Assembly (NCBI GenBank): GCA_905373085.1
Contig: CAJPRR010000004.1
Span: 1-46,750 of the forward strand
DNA length: 46,750 nt
Origin: an uncultured Selenomonas sp.
GTDB taxonomy: Bacteria > Bacillota > Negativicutes > Selenomonadales > Selenomonadaceae
Reading direction: 5' to 3'
This document shows positions 1 to 7,314 of the stretch, piece after piece. The stretch's first letter is position 1, and every line of letters begins with the position of its first letter. Made by a program: the position numbers and the translations under genes. Below the pieces are notes generated by a model. That model worked only from the letters and a program-made list of their open reading frames with translations, was not told the origin of the DNA and ran no database searches.

Positions 1-33
1 GTGCGCCGCCCTTACATGAAAGTAGCCAATCAG

Positions 34-69
34 TCTACGCCCTTTGGGCTTGACTTCTTGGGCTTTCAT
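34..69 (+). repeat. Dispersed degenerate repeat, copy 1
   Basis: A 36-bp segment that matches 28458-28493 at 30 of 36 positions, most differences being transitions. It lies directly upstream of the Ca2+-ATPase gene and contains the TTGACT hexamer of a candidate promoter. A weaker relative lies on the other strand near 22685-22726. Its nature is unknown. Confidence 0.5.
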
Positions 70-77
70 AGTACAAT
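50..77 (+). promoter_or_regulatory. Candidate promoter for the Ca2+-ATPase gene
   Basis: TTGACT (50-55) and TACAAT (72-77) are separated by 16 bp, near the sigma-70 consensus, and end 37 bp before the start codon. The -35 element lies inside the dispersed repeat at 34-69. Confidence 0.45.
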
Positions 78-114
78 AATATCGGCTGTCTTTATTTTGA
101 CGAGGAGAGATTAT

Positions 115-2751
115 ATGAAGATTCAAGGTTTGACAGATGAAGAGGTGCGTGCATCGCGCGAGCGGCACGGTACGAATGGCATCACGGAGCAGAAGGGCGA
201 GGGCTTCTGGGAGAAGCTCAAGGGGAGCTTTGACGATCCGATCATCAAGATCCTCTGCGTGGCGCTCGTTATCAACGTCGTCTTCGCGATCCTTGGGCAG
301 GTCGCATGGTACGAGTCCGTGGGCATCGCGCTCGCCGTGATCCTCGCGACGACGGTCGCGACGTATTCGGAGTACCAGAACGAGAATGCGTTCCAGAAGC
401 TGCAGGAGGAAGCGTCGCTGATCAAGTGTAAGGTGTACCGCAACGGCACGCTGACGGAGATTCCCATCGACGAGATCGTCATGGGCGATTTTGTGCTGCT
501 GCAGACGGGCGACAAGATCCCGGCAGACGGCGTGATCTGCGACGGCTCGATCCAGGTCGATCAGTCGGTATTGAACGGCGAGGCGAAGGAAGCGGCGAAG
601 ACGCCGGCGGCAGAGGGCGATACGGAGGCGGAGAAAAGCTCGGACTTCCTCCACACGCACAAGGTGTTCCGCGGCTCCGTCGTCTGCGGCGGCAATGCCG
701 TGATGCGCACGACGACGCTCGGCGACAAGACGTTCTACGGCAAGATCGCAGGCGAGCTGCAGGCGGACGAGGATCGCGACACGCCCTTGAAGGTGAAGCT
801 CTCGAACCTCGCGAAGCAGATCAGCAACTTCGGCTACATCGGCGGCGTGGCGATCGCCATCGCTTTCATGTTTCAGCGCCTCGTCATCCACAACGGCTTC
901 GACATGGCACGCATCATGGCGTACTGTTCGAACTGGCTCGTCGTCGCGCATGACCTCGTCGACGCGGTCATGCTCGCCGTCATCATCATCGTCGTCGCCG
1001 TGCCCGAGGGACTGCCTTTGATGATCGCCATCGTCTCGGCGCAGAACATGGGCAAGATGCTCAAGGACAACGTGCTCGTACGGAAGATCTCGGGCATCGA
1101 GACGGCAGGCAGCTTGAATCTCCTTTTCAGCGACAAGACGGGCACGATCACGAAGGGACAGCTCGAAGCCGTCGCCTTCGTCGACGGCGCGGGTGTGCAG
1201 TATGCCGCTTACAACGAGCTGGGCGCGGGACTTAAAAAGCTCGTGAACCTCAGCGTGCGCTACAATACGAGCGCCGTCATCAACGGCAGGGAAGCCGTCG
1301 GCGGCAACGCGACGGAGCATGCGATCTTCGGCTTCGTCGCGGCAGACAGCGCGGCGATGGACGAGAAGGTTCAGAACGCCGTGCCTTTCAGCAGCAAGAA
1401 CAAGTACTCGTTATCCGAGGTCGCGGGCGAGTACAGCGTGACCTTGGCGAAGGGCGCACCCGAGAAGATCCTCGCACGCTGCGACTCGTATTACGATGCG
1501 AATGGCGAGAAGAAGCCGCTGACGAATAGGGCGGCGATCACGGACTGTATCGACGCTCTTGCGGCGCGTGCCATCCGCGTCCTGGCTCTCGCCGTCTACG
1601 AGGGTGCGATTCCTGCGGACGGCGCGCTTCCTGCGAGCGGACTCGTCTTCGTCGGCGCGGTCGGCATCCGCGATGAGGTGCGTCCCGAGTCCGTCGAGGC
1701 GATCCGCCGCGTGCACAGCGCGGGCGTGCAGGTCGTCATGATCACAGGCGACCGCCAAGACACGGCGAGCGCCATCGCTAGGGAAGCGGGTCTGCTGCAG
1801 CAGGCGGACGATGTCATCATGACGAGCGACGAGCTTGCCGCGCTCGACGATGCGGCGGTCAAGGAGCTTCTGCCGCGCCTTCGCGTCGTGGCGCGTGCGC
1901 TTCCTACCGACAAGAGCCGCCTCGTGCGCCTCGCGCAGGAGATGAACCTCGTCGTCGGCATGACGGGCGATGGCGTCAACGATTCGCCCGCCCTGAAGAA
2001 GGCGGATGTCGGCTTCGCCATGGGAAGCGGCACGGAAGTTGCGAAGGAGGCGAGCGACATCGTCATCCTCGACGACAACTTCAAGTCGCTCGCGCGTGCG
2101 ATCCTCTACGGGCGCACGATCTACAACAGCATAAGGAAGTTCATCGTGTTCCAGCTGACGATCAACGTCGCCGCTGTCATGATTTCCTTCGTCGCGCCCC
2201 TTCTCGGCATGGAGACGCCGCTTTCCATCACGCAGTTCCTCTGGATCAACCTCGTCATGGATACGCTCGCGGCGCTCGCCTTCGGCGGCGAGCCGGCTCT
2301 GCGCCGCTTCATGGACGAGAGGCCCAAGCAGCGCGATGAAAGCATCATCAGCAAGTACATGGCGTCCGCCATCGGCGTCGGCTCTCTTTGGTGCTTCGCG
2401 CTGAGTCTCTACTTCCTCATGAGCGGTGCGGCACACGCCTGTTTCCGCCCCGATGAGGCGAATCACTATCTGTTGACGGGCTACTTCGCGTTCTTCATCT
2501 TCATGGCAGTGTTCAATGCGTTCAACGCACGCACCGACTCGAAGAATCTCTTTGACAATATCTCGCGCAATCCGGGCTTCCTGCGCGTCATGGGTCTGAT
2601 CGTCGTCGTACAGGTCGCCATGACGTACCTCGGCGGCGAGATCCTGCACTGCTATGGCCTGACGCCTATGGAGTGGGCGTTCGTGCTCGGCATGGCGGTG
2701 ACGATCGTGCCGATCGATCTGCTGCGCAAGCTGCTCGCAGGCAAGGCGTAA
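115..2751 (+). CDS. Calcium-translocating P-type ATPase (type IIB, PMCA-like)
   Basis: An 878-residue membrane pump predicted to move Ca2+ across the cytoplasmic membrane at the cost of ATP. The phosphorylated Asp is in DKTGT (D340). PEGLP in the fourth membrane segment (about 297-301) is the calcium-site motif, and TGDGVND (617-623) is the hinge motif. Two hydrophobic helices lie near the N-terminus and a C-terminal cluster follows residue 670. The reading frame stays open to the window edge, but ATG at 115 is preferred: AGGAGA sits just upstream and the protein then begins with the usual regulatory stretch. It heads a Ter gene cluster whose TerD proteins bind Ca2+, so a joint role in calcium-linked stress signalling is inferred. 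Ion specificity is from family resemblance. Confidence 0.9.
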   Translation: MKIQGLTDEEVRASRERHGTNGITEQKGEGFWEKLKGSFDDPIIKILCVALVINVVFAILGQVAWYESVGIALAVILATTVATYSEYQNENAFQKLQEEASLIKCKVYRNGTLTEIPIDEIVMGDFVLLQTGDKIPADGVICDGSIQVDQSVLNGEAKEAAKTPAAEGDTEAEKSSDFLHTHKVFRGSVVCGGNAVMRTTTLGDKTFYGKIAGELQADEDRDTPLKVKLSNLAKQISNFGYIGGVAIAIAFMFQRLVIHNGFDMARIMAYCSNWLVVAHDLVDAVMLAVIIIVVAVPEGLPLMIAIVSAQNMGKMLKDNVLVRKISGIETAGSLNLLFSDKTGTITKGQLEAVAFVDGAGVQYAAYNELGAGLKKLVNLSVRYNTSAVINGREAVGGNATEHAIFGFVAADSAAMDEKVQNAVPFSSKNKYSLSEVAGEYSVTLAKGAPEKILARCDSYYDANGEKKPLTNRAAITDCIDALAARAIRVLALAVYEGAIPADGALPASGLVFVGAVGIRDEVRPESVEAIRRVHSAGVQVVMITGDRQDTASAIAREAGLLQQADDVIMTSDELAALDDAAVKELLPRLRVVARALPTDKSRLVRLAQEMNLVVGMTGDGVNDSPALKKADVGFAMGSGTEVAKEASDIVILDDNFKSLARAILYGRTIYNSIRKFIVFQLTINVAAVMISFVAPLLGMETPLSITQFLWINLVMDTLAALAFGGEPALRRFMDERPKQRDESIISKYMASAIGVGSLWCFALSLYFLMSGAAHACFRPDEANHYLLTGYFAFFIFMAVFNAFNARTDSKNLFDNISRNPGFLRVMGLIVVVQVAMTYLGGEILHCYGLTPMEWAFVLGMAVTIVPIDLLRKLLAGKA

Positions 2752-2765
2752 TTCAATATTTGCAA

Positions 2766-2796
2766 GGCGGCGTCGGTGGAGAGCATCGACGCCGCC
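2766..2796 (+). other. GC-rich hairpin between the Ca2+-ATPase and terD-like genes
   Basis: A perfect 10-bp stem (GGCGGCGTCG with CGACGCCGCC) encloses an 11-nt loop. No run of T follows, so it is either a weak terminator of the ATPase transcript or a leader structure for the next gene. No convincing -35/-10 pair was found between here and 2833. Confidence 0.4.
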
Positions 2797-2832
2797 GCTC
2801 TATGATTCCTATACTCTACGGGAGGGAAAAGC

Positions 2833-4260
2833 ATGGGCATGAACATCAGCAAGGGACAGAAAGCCGATCTGACGAAGAACAACGCGGGGCTTAGGGGCGT
2901 GCTCGTCGGCATGGGCTGGCAGGCGGACTCTGCCATCGAGCTTGACACGGCGGCGTTTTTGCTCGGCGCGGGGGGAAAAGTCGCGGGCGATGCGGACTTC
3001 GTGTTCTATGGCAACGCGCGTCATGCGTCGGGGGCGGTCGAGCATATCGCTGCGCCTTCGGGCGGCGACAAGCAGCAGGTGCGCGTCGATCTCGCCGCCG
3101 TTCCCGCGTCGGTCGAAAAAATCGCCGTGACGGCGACGATCTACGATGCGGACGCCAGGCGGCAGAATTTCTCCCGGGTCAGGGGCGCGTACGTTCGCGT
3201 CCTCGATGCGACGAGCGGCGCGGAGCTTCTGCGCTACGATCTCGGGCAGGGCTTCTCCGTGGAGACGGCGATCGTCGTCGGCGAGCTCTACCGCTACAAG
3301 GGCGAGTGGAAGTTCAATGCCGTCGGCGCGGGATTCAGCGGCGGTTTGGAGGCGCTGTGCAAAAACTTCGGCGTCGAGGTCGGCGAGGGGCAGGGAGCCG
3401 CGCCCGCCGCACCGCCGGCATCGCCGACTGCACAGCCGCGTCCCGCCGCACCGCCCGCGCCCGCCGCACCGCCCGCGCCGCCGACTGCACAGCCGCGCCC
3501 CGCAGCGCCGCCCGCACAGCGTCCGCCGCTGAATCTCGGCAGACAGGGCGCTGCGCCGCACGAGCCGCTGAACCTCGGCAGACCCGGCGGCGCACAGCCT
3601 GTACCGACTGCCGCGCCGCCCGTGCAGCCGCCGACCGCGCCGAAGAAGGTCGAGCTGAAAAAGGGCCAGAAGGTCAGCCTCGTCAAGGGCGGCGGCGGAC
3701 TCGGCGAGATCGCCATCAATCTCAACTGGCATCAGCAGCCGCAGACGAAGAAGCAGGGGCTTCTTGCCTCCATTTTCGGCGGCGGGGGAGGAACGGGCGG
3801 CATCGACCTCGATCTCGGCTGCCTCTACGAGATGAAGGACGGCGAGATCGGCTGCGTGCAGGCGCTCGGCAATGACTTCGGCAGCCTTTCGCGCCGCCCC
3901 TGGATCGCGCTCGACGGCGACGACCGCACGGGCAGCTCAGCGGGCGGCGAGACGCTTCGCGTCAACGGCAAGATGGCATCGAAGATCAAGCGCATCCTCG
4001 TCTACACGTTCATCTACGAGGGCGTCGCCAACTGGCAGCAGGCGGACGGCGTCGTGACCGTCAAGTGCCCGGGCAGTCCCGACATCATCGTGCGCATGGA
4101 CGAATACGGCTCGTCGAAGGCCATGTGCGCGATCGCCATGCTCGAAAACATCAACGACACCTTCAGCGTCGAGAAGCTCGTGCACTTCTTCAGCGGACAT
4201 AAGAGCATGGACAAGGCGTATCACTGGGGTCTGCGCTGGGAGCCGGGCAGCAAGGACTGA
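2833..4260 (+). CDS. Two-domain TerD/TerA-like fusion protein with Pro-rich linker
   Basis: A 475-residue cytoplasmic protein. Residues 1-180 are a TerD domain (KGQK start, WKFNAVGAGFSGGLEAL near the end). Residues 185-275 are a Pro/Ala-rich linker containing PTAQPRPAAPPAP twice and an LNLGR motif twice. Residues 275-475 are a second, TerA-like domain starting again with KKGQKVSL. TerD domains normally bind Ca2+ through an acidic DxDLDxS loop and a GEGEGDDE loop. Here domain 1 has IELDTAAF and SGGDKQQ instead, so calcium binding is probably weak or lost. ATG 2833 follows GGGAGGG at good spacing. It is the first of five TerD-domain genes and may be a scaffold joining TerD partners (inference). 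Confidence 0.85.
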   Translation: MGMNISKGQKADLTKNNAGLRGVLVGMGWQADSAIELDTAAFLLGAGGKVAGDADFVFYGNARHASGAVEHIAAPSGGDKQQVRVDLAAVPASVEKIAVTATIYDADARRQNFSRVRGAYVRVLDATSGAELLRYDLGQGFSVETAIVVGELYRYKGEWKFNAVGAGFSGGLEALCKNFGVEVGEGQGAAPAAPPASPTAQPRPAAPPAPAAPPAPPTAQPRPAAPPAQRPPLNLGRQGAAPHEPLNLGRPGGAQPVPTAAPPVQPPTAPKKVELKKGQKVSLVKGGGGLGEIAINLNWHQQPQTKKQGLLASIFGGGGGTGGIDLDLGCLYEMKDGEIGCVQALGNDFGSLSRRPWIALDGDDRTGSSAGGETLRVNGKMASKIKRILVYTFIYEGVANWQQADGVVTVKCPGSPDIIVRMDEYGSSKAMCAIAMLENINDTFSVEKLVHFFSGHKSMDKAYHWGLRWEPGSKD

Positions 4261-4449
4261 GCACGGTTCTTGCCGAAAGCTTGTGTCGCTGCGCTTTTTC
4301 GAGGAAAAAGCCGCGCTATGAAGGAATTTTCATCAAAACCATGAAGGGAAAAAGCGACGGCGCGGCGAATTGTCTTAAGGATTGGATGACTCGCCGCAGC
4401 AGAGGGCGATCTGGGAAATCTTGGGCAAAGAAATCAAGGAGGCAGGAAT
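4261..4449. other. 189-bp gap between TerD-family genes
   Basis: No gene was recognised. It holds a short hairpin at 4291-4316 (GCGCTTTTTC/GAAAAAGC type stem with a 3-nt loop) not followed by a T run, and GGAGG upstream of the next start at 4450. No clear promoter was seen. Confidence 0.3.
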
Positions 4450-5055
4450 ATGGGCGTGAATCTGCAAAAAGGACAGAAGGTAAACTTGAAGAAGTCGGAC
4501 GGCCAGGCGCTCTCGCGCATCCGCATCGGGCTCGGCTGGGATCCCGTCGAGCAGAAGAAGGGCGGGCTTTTCGGCTCGATCTTCGGCGGCTCTGCGCCCG
4601 ACATCGACTGCGACGCGAGCGTGATCGTCTGCAGGGGCGGCCGCCTCGCGGGGAAGGACGATGTCGTCTACTTCGGCAACCTCAAGCATCCGTCGGGCGC
4701 GATCGTCCATACGGGCGACAACCTCACGGGAGAGGGCGAGGGCGACGACGAGCAGATCCTCGTCGACTTGACGGCTGTTCCCCAAGACTATGACAAGCTC
4801 GTCTTCGTCGTCAACATCTACGACTGCGAGTCAAGGAAGCAGGACTTCGGCATGATCGCGAACGCCTTCATCCGTATATGCGACGAGCGGACGGGCGAGG
4901 AGTTCTGCCGCTACAACCTCTCGGAGAGCTACGCGGGCATGACGGCGATGATCTTCGGCGAGATTTACCGCCACAACGGCGAGTGGAAGTTCAACGCCAT
5001 CGGGCAGGGCACGAAGGACAAGGGACTGAACGAGCTGGCGCGGCGCTATCAGTAA
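4450..5055 (+). CDS. TerD-family calcium-binding stress protein
   Basis: A 201-residue single-domain TerD protein. The acidic loop is present in variant form as DIDCDAS (D51, D53, D55), and the second acidic loop GDNLTGEGEGDDE is intact. A short Gly/Phe-rich insertion (GGLFGSIFGG, about 38-47) comes just before the calcium loop; a very similar insertion occurs in the second domain of the upstream fusion protein, so the two share ancestry. The family acts in resistance to tellurite, phage and oxidative stress in Ter systems, in the cytoplasm or bound to the inner membrane face. The start follows GGAGG with about 8 bases between. Confidence 0.87.
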   Translation: MGVNLQKGQKVNLKKSDGQALSRIRIGLGWDPVEQKKGGLFGSIFGGSAPDIDCDASVIVCRGGRLAGKDDVVYFGNLKHPSGAIVHTGDNLTGEGEGDDEQILVDLTAVPQDYDKLVFVVNIYDCESRKQDFGMIANAFIRICDERTGEEFCRYNLSESYAGMTAMIFGEIYRHNGEWKFNAIGQGTKDKGLNELARRYQ

Positions 5056-5211
5056 GACATCATGCCCTTGCGGCTTGATATAGGGAACGGTTCGTTTGTT
5101 CCCATGAGGCGGCACGATATGTGCCTTGGCTGGGAAATCGCCGGATATGCCGCGCTTTTCAGCGGTGCGGCTGCAGGCGGCTTCCGCATGTACGCATAAG
5201 GAGGAATCTTC
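5056..5211. other. Structured 156-bp gap before the terD gene at 5212
   Basis: Contains two small inverted repeats, GGGAAC/GTTCCC (5083-5103) and GGCAC/GTGCC (5111-5125), and further GC-rich complementarity near 5150-5185. No T run follows. A structured mRNA leader or processing region is possible. No gene or clear promoter was seen. Confidence 0.3.
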
Positions 5212-5790
5212 ATGGCAATCAGTTTGAAAAAGGGACAGAAGGTTGATCTGACGAAGGGCAATCCGGGACTCTCGAAGCTTCTGATCGGCCTCGGCTGGGA
5301 CACGAACAAGTACGACGGCGGCTCCGACTTCGACCTCGACGCCTCGGCGTTCCTTCTCGGGCCGAACGAGAAGGTCACGAGCGATGCGGACTTCGTTTTC
5401 TATGGCAACCTCAAGCACGCATCGGGCGGCGTCGAGCATACGGGCGACAACCTGACGGGCGAGGGCGAGGGCGACGACGAGCAGATCAAGGTCGATCTCT
5501 CGAAGGTGCCGGCTTCCATCGACAAGATCGACTTCACGGTCACGATCTACGAGGCCGATGAGCGCAAGCAGAACTTCGGCCAGGTGTCGAACGCCTTCAT
5601 CCGCGTCGTCAACGAGGCGACGGGCGAGGAGCTCATCCGCTTCGATCTCGGCGAGGACTTCTCCATCGAGACGGCGGTCGTCGTCGGCAGGCTCTACCGT
5701 CAGGGTCCCGAGTGGAAGTTCAACGCTGTCGGCGCGGGCTACAGCGGCGGTCTCGGCGCGCTCGGCAAGGCTTACGGCGTCAACATCTAA
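5212..5790 (+). CDS. terD: TerD-family calcium-binding stress protein
   Basis: A 192-residue canonical TerD protein with both calcium loops intact: DFDLDAS (39-45) and GDNLTGEGEGDDEQ (about 78-91). Family hallmarks are SADFVFYGN-type and QNFGQVSNAFIRV segments and a C-terminal WKFNAVGAGYSGG. Length fits the TerD family of about 190 residues. The start follows AAGGAGG. With the gene at 6589 it forms the most conserved pair of the set, interrupted by an AIM24-family gene. Assignment to TerD rather than TerE or TerZ is by resemblance only, since these paralogues are hard to separate by eye. Confidence 0.9.
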   Translation: MAISLKKGQKVDLTKGNPGLSKLLIGLGWDTNKYDGGSDFDLDASAFLLGPNEKVTSDADFVFYGNLKHASGGVEHTGDNLTGEGEGDDEQIKVDLSKVPASIDKIDFTVTIYEADERKQNFGQVSNAFIRVVNEATGEELIRFDLGEDFSIETAVVVGRLYRQGPEWKFNAVGAGYSGGLGALGKAYGVNI

Positions 5791-5837
5791 GCGCATTCTT
5801 TTGTTGGGCAAGCCTTCCCGCGGGGGAGGCGGAAGAA

Positions 5838-5880
5838 GAGGGCTGTGCATAAGTCTCTCGGACTTATGCGGCAGCCTTTT
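5838..5880 (+). terminator. Dispersed hairpin repeat, copy A; probable terminator
   Basis: A stem of GGCTG plus GCATAAGTC pairing with GACTTATGC plus CAGCC, with a 5-nt loop, followed by TTTT. The left arm (5838-5855) is identical over 18 bases to 32617-32634, where the same hairpin precedes another gene. Here it ends the terD transcript and lies 18 bp before the AIM24-family start. Confidence 0.55.
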
Positions 5881-5897
5881 CCATCGAAAGGGGTGCA

Positions 5898-6587
5898 ATG
5901 ATGGAATACAAGATCCTATATCCTGAGGCTTTTCCCATAGTCGAATGCTCGCTGCGCCACGGCGAGGCGATCAAGGCGGAGTCCGACGCGATGATTGCCA
6001 TGGATGCGACCGTCGATGTCGAGGGCAAGATGGAGGGCGGCGTGCTCGGCGGCATCATGCGCCGCGTCTTCACGGGCGAGAGCTTCTTCCTGCAGCGTCT
6101 CGTCGCCTCGCGCGGTGCGGGCAAGGTGCTCTTCGGGCATCCTTTGCCCGGCGGCATCATGGACGTCGCCTTGGACGGTTCCTACGGCATGATCGTGCAG
6201 AAGGGCGGCTTCCTCGCGGCGGAGGAGACGATCAACGTCGACTCGAAGATGCAGGGACTCATGCAGGGCTTCTTCTCGAAGGAAGGCTTCTTCCTCTTGA
6301 AGCTCACGGGCAAGGGCATCGCCTTTTTGAGCAGTTACGGCGTCATTCACGTGCTGAACCTCGAAGCGGGCGAGGAGGTCATCGTGGACAATGGCCACCT
6401 CGTCGCATGGCCCGATTACATGAACTACAAGATCGAAAAGGCGTCGAACGGCTGGATTTCGAGCGTCATGTCGGGCGAATGCCTCGTGTGCCGCTTCCGC
6501 GGCCCCGGTCCCGTGCTCATCCAGACGAGAAATCCCGAAGGCTTCGAGACATGGATTCAGGAGATCGTGAAAAAGGGAGGAAAATGA
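5898..6587 (+). CDS. AIM24 / TIGR00266-family protein
   Basis: A 229-residue all-beta protein of the AIM24 family (YP repeats such as GGVLGGIMRRVFTGESFFLQRL and a second one, LMQGFFSKEGFFLLKL). The family forms a double-stranded beta-helix fold of unclear biochemical role; bacterial members often sit beside TerD genes. The repeated G-FFL(K/Q)RL pattern, about residues 50-65 and 115-130, shows the internal duplication. ATG occurs at both 5898 and 5901; either fits the upstream AAGGGG. The stop overlaps the ribosome-binding region of the next terD gene (1-bp gap), so the two are almost certainly co-translated. A structural or membrane-associated partner of TerD proteins is inferred. Confidence 0.82.
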   Translation: MMEYKILYPEAFPIVECSLRHGEAIKAESDAMIAMDATVDVEGKMEGGVLGGIMRRVFTGESFFLQRLVASRGAGKVLFGHPLPGGIMDVALDGSYGMIVQKGGFLAAEETINVDSKMQGLMQGFFSKEGFFLLKLTGKGIAFLSSYGVIHVLNLEAGEEVIVDNGHLVAWPDYMNYKIEKASNGWISSVMSGECLVCRFRGPGPVLIQTRNPEGFETWIQEIVKKGGK

Positions 6588-6588
6588 C

Positions 6589-7173
6589 ATGGCGGTGAAT
6601 CTTTCCAAGGGACAGCGCGTGAGCCTCGACAAGGGCATGACGATGGCGCTCGTCGGCCTCGGCTGGGATGTCAACCAATACGACGGCGGCACGGACTTTG
6701 ACCTCGACGCCTCGGCGTTCCTCTTGGGCGCGAACGGCAAGGTGCGGAAGGACGAGGACTTCGTCTTCTACGGCAACCTCGACAGCCCGGACGGCTCGGT
6801 GCATCATACGGGCGACAACCTCACGGGCGAGGGCGAGGGCGACGACGAGGTTCTGACGATCGACTTCACGAAAGTGCCGGCGGACGTCGACAAGATCGCC
6901 ATCACCGTGACGATTTACGAAGCCGATGTGCGCAAGCAGAACTTCGGACAGGTGTCGAACGCCTACGTGCGCGTCGCACGCATGGCGAATGCACAGGACA
7001 TGCAGGGCACGGAGGTTCTGCGCTTCGACCTCATGGAGGAGTTCTCCGTCGAGACGGCGCTCGTCGTCTGCGAGATTTACCGCAGGGGCGGCGAGTGGAA
7101 GTTCAACGCGGTCGGCGCTGGTTATCAGGGCGGCTTGGAAGCCCTTTGCCGCGCCTACGGCGTGAACGTCTGA
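6589..7173 (+). CDS. terD: TerD-family calcium-binding stress protein
   Basis: A 194-residue canonical TerD protein with both acidic loops intact: DFDLDAS (36-42) and GDNLTGEGEGDDE. Compared with the copy at 5212 it carries a short extra stretch (about residues 127-137, ARMANAQDMQG) before the conserved FDL segment, likely in a surface loop. The start is one base after the AIM24 stop and is preceded by AGGGAGG. A strong terminator follows at 7185, so the AIM24-terD pair is a short transcription unit. Confidence 0.9.
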   Translation: MAVNLSKGQRVSLDKGMTMALVGLGWDVNQYDGGTDFDLDASAFLLGANGKVRKDEDFVFYGNLDSPDGSVHHTGDNLTGEGEGDDEVLTIDFTKVPADVDKIAITVTIYEADVRKQNFGQVSNAYVRVARMANAQDMQGTEVLRFDLMEEFSVETALVVCEIYRRGGEWKFNAVGAGYQGGLEALCRAYGVNV

Positions 7174-7184
7174 CAAAGTGCTGG

Positions 7185-7217
7185 AAAAAAACGGGAGGCC
7201 TTGCGCCTCCCGTTTTT
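7185..7217 (+). terminator. Rho-independent terminator after terD
   Basis: A 10-bp stem (ACGGGAGGC with GCCTCCCGT), 5-nt loop and a TTTTT tail, preceded by a run of A, 12 bp after the terD stop. Confidence 0.88.
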
Positions 7218-7227
7218 GGGGTTTACT

Positions 7228-7292
7228 TTTCGGCAATTTCCGGGCGCGGCTCTGAAGCGGAGTTCCGAGCCGCGTGCGGGAGTCTGCCGAAA
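7228..7292 (+). other. Long leader hairpin upstream of the TerD gene at 7315
   Basis: Two nested stems: outer TTCGGCA (7229-7235) with TGCCGAA (7285-7291), inner CGCGGCTC (7245-7252) with GAGCCGCG (7267-7274). It ends just before the AGGAGG ribosome-binding site at 7301. It may be a leader controlling translation or a processing site; no known riboswitch was recognised. Confidence 0.4.
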
Positions 7293-7314
7293 TCCGACGC
7301 AGGAGGCGGATGCG

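Noticed and set aside
1..114. N-terminal extension of the Ca2+-ATPase from the window edge
   Set aside because: The extra 38 codons match nothing in the family and include the dispersed repeat and a promoter; ATG 115 has a good ribosome-binding site.
1411..2649. Open frame of 412 codons on the - strand opposite the Ca2+-ATPase
   Set aside because: Antisense shadow: biased Arg/Asp/His composition, no ribosome-binding site, no known domain.
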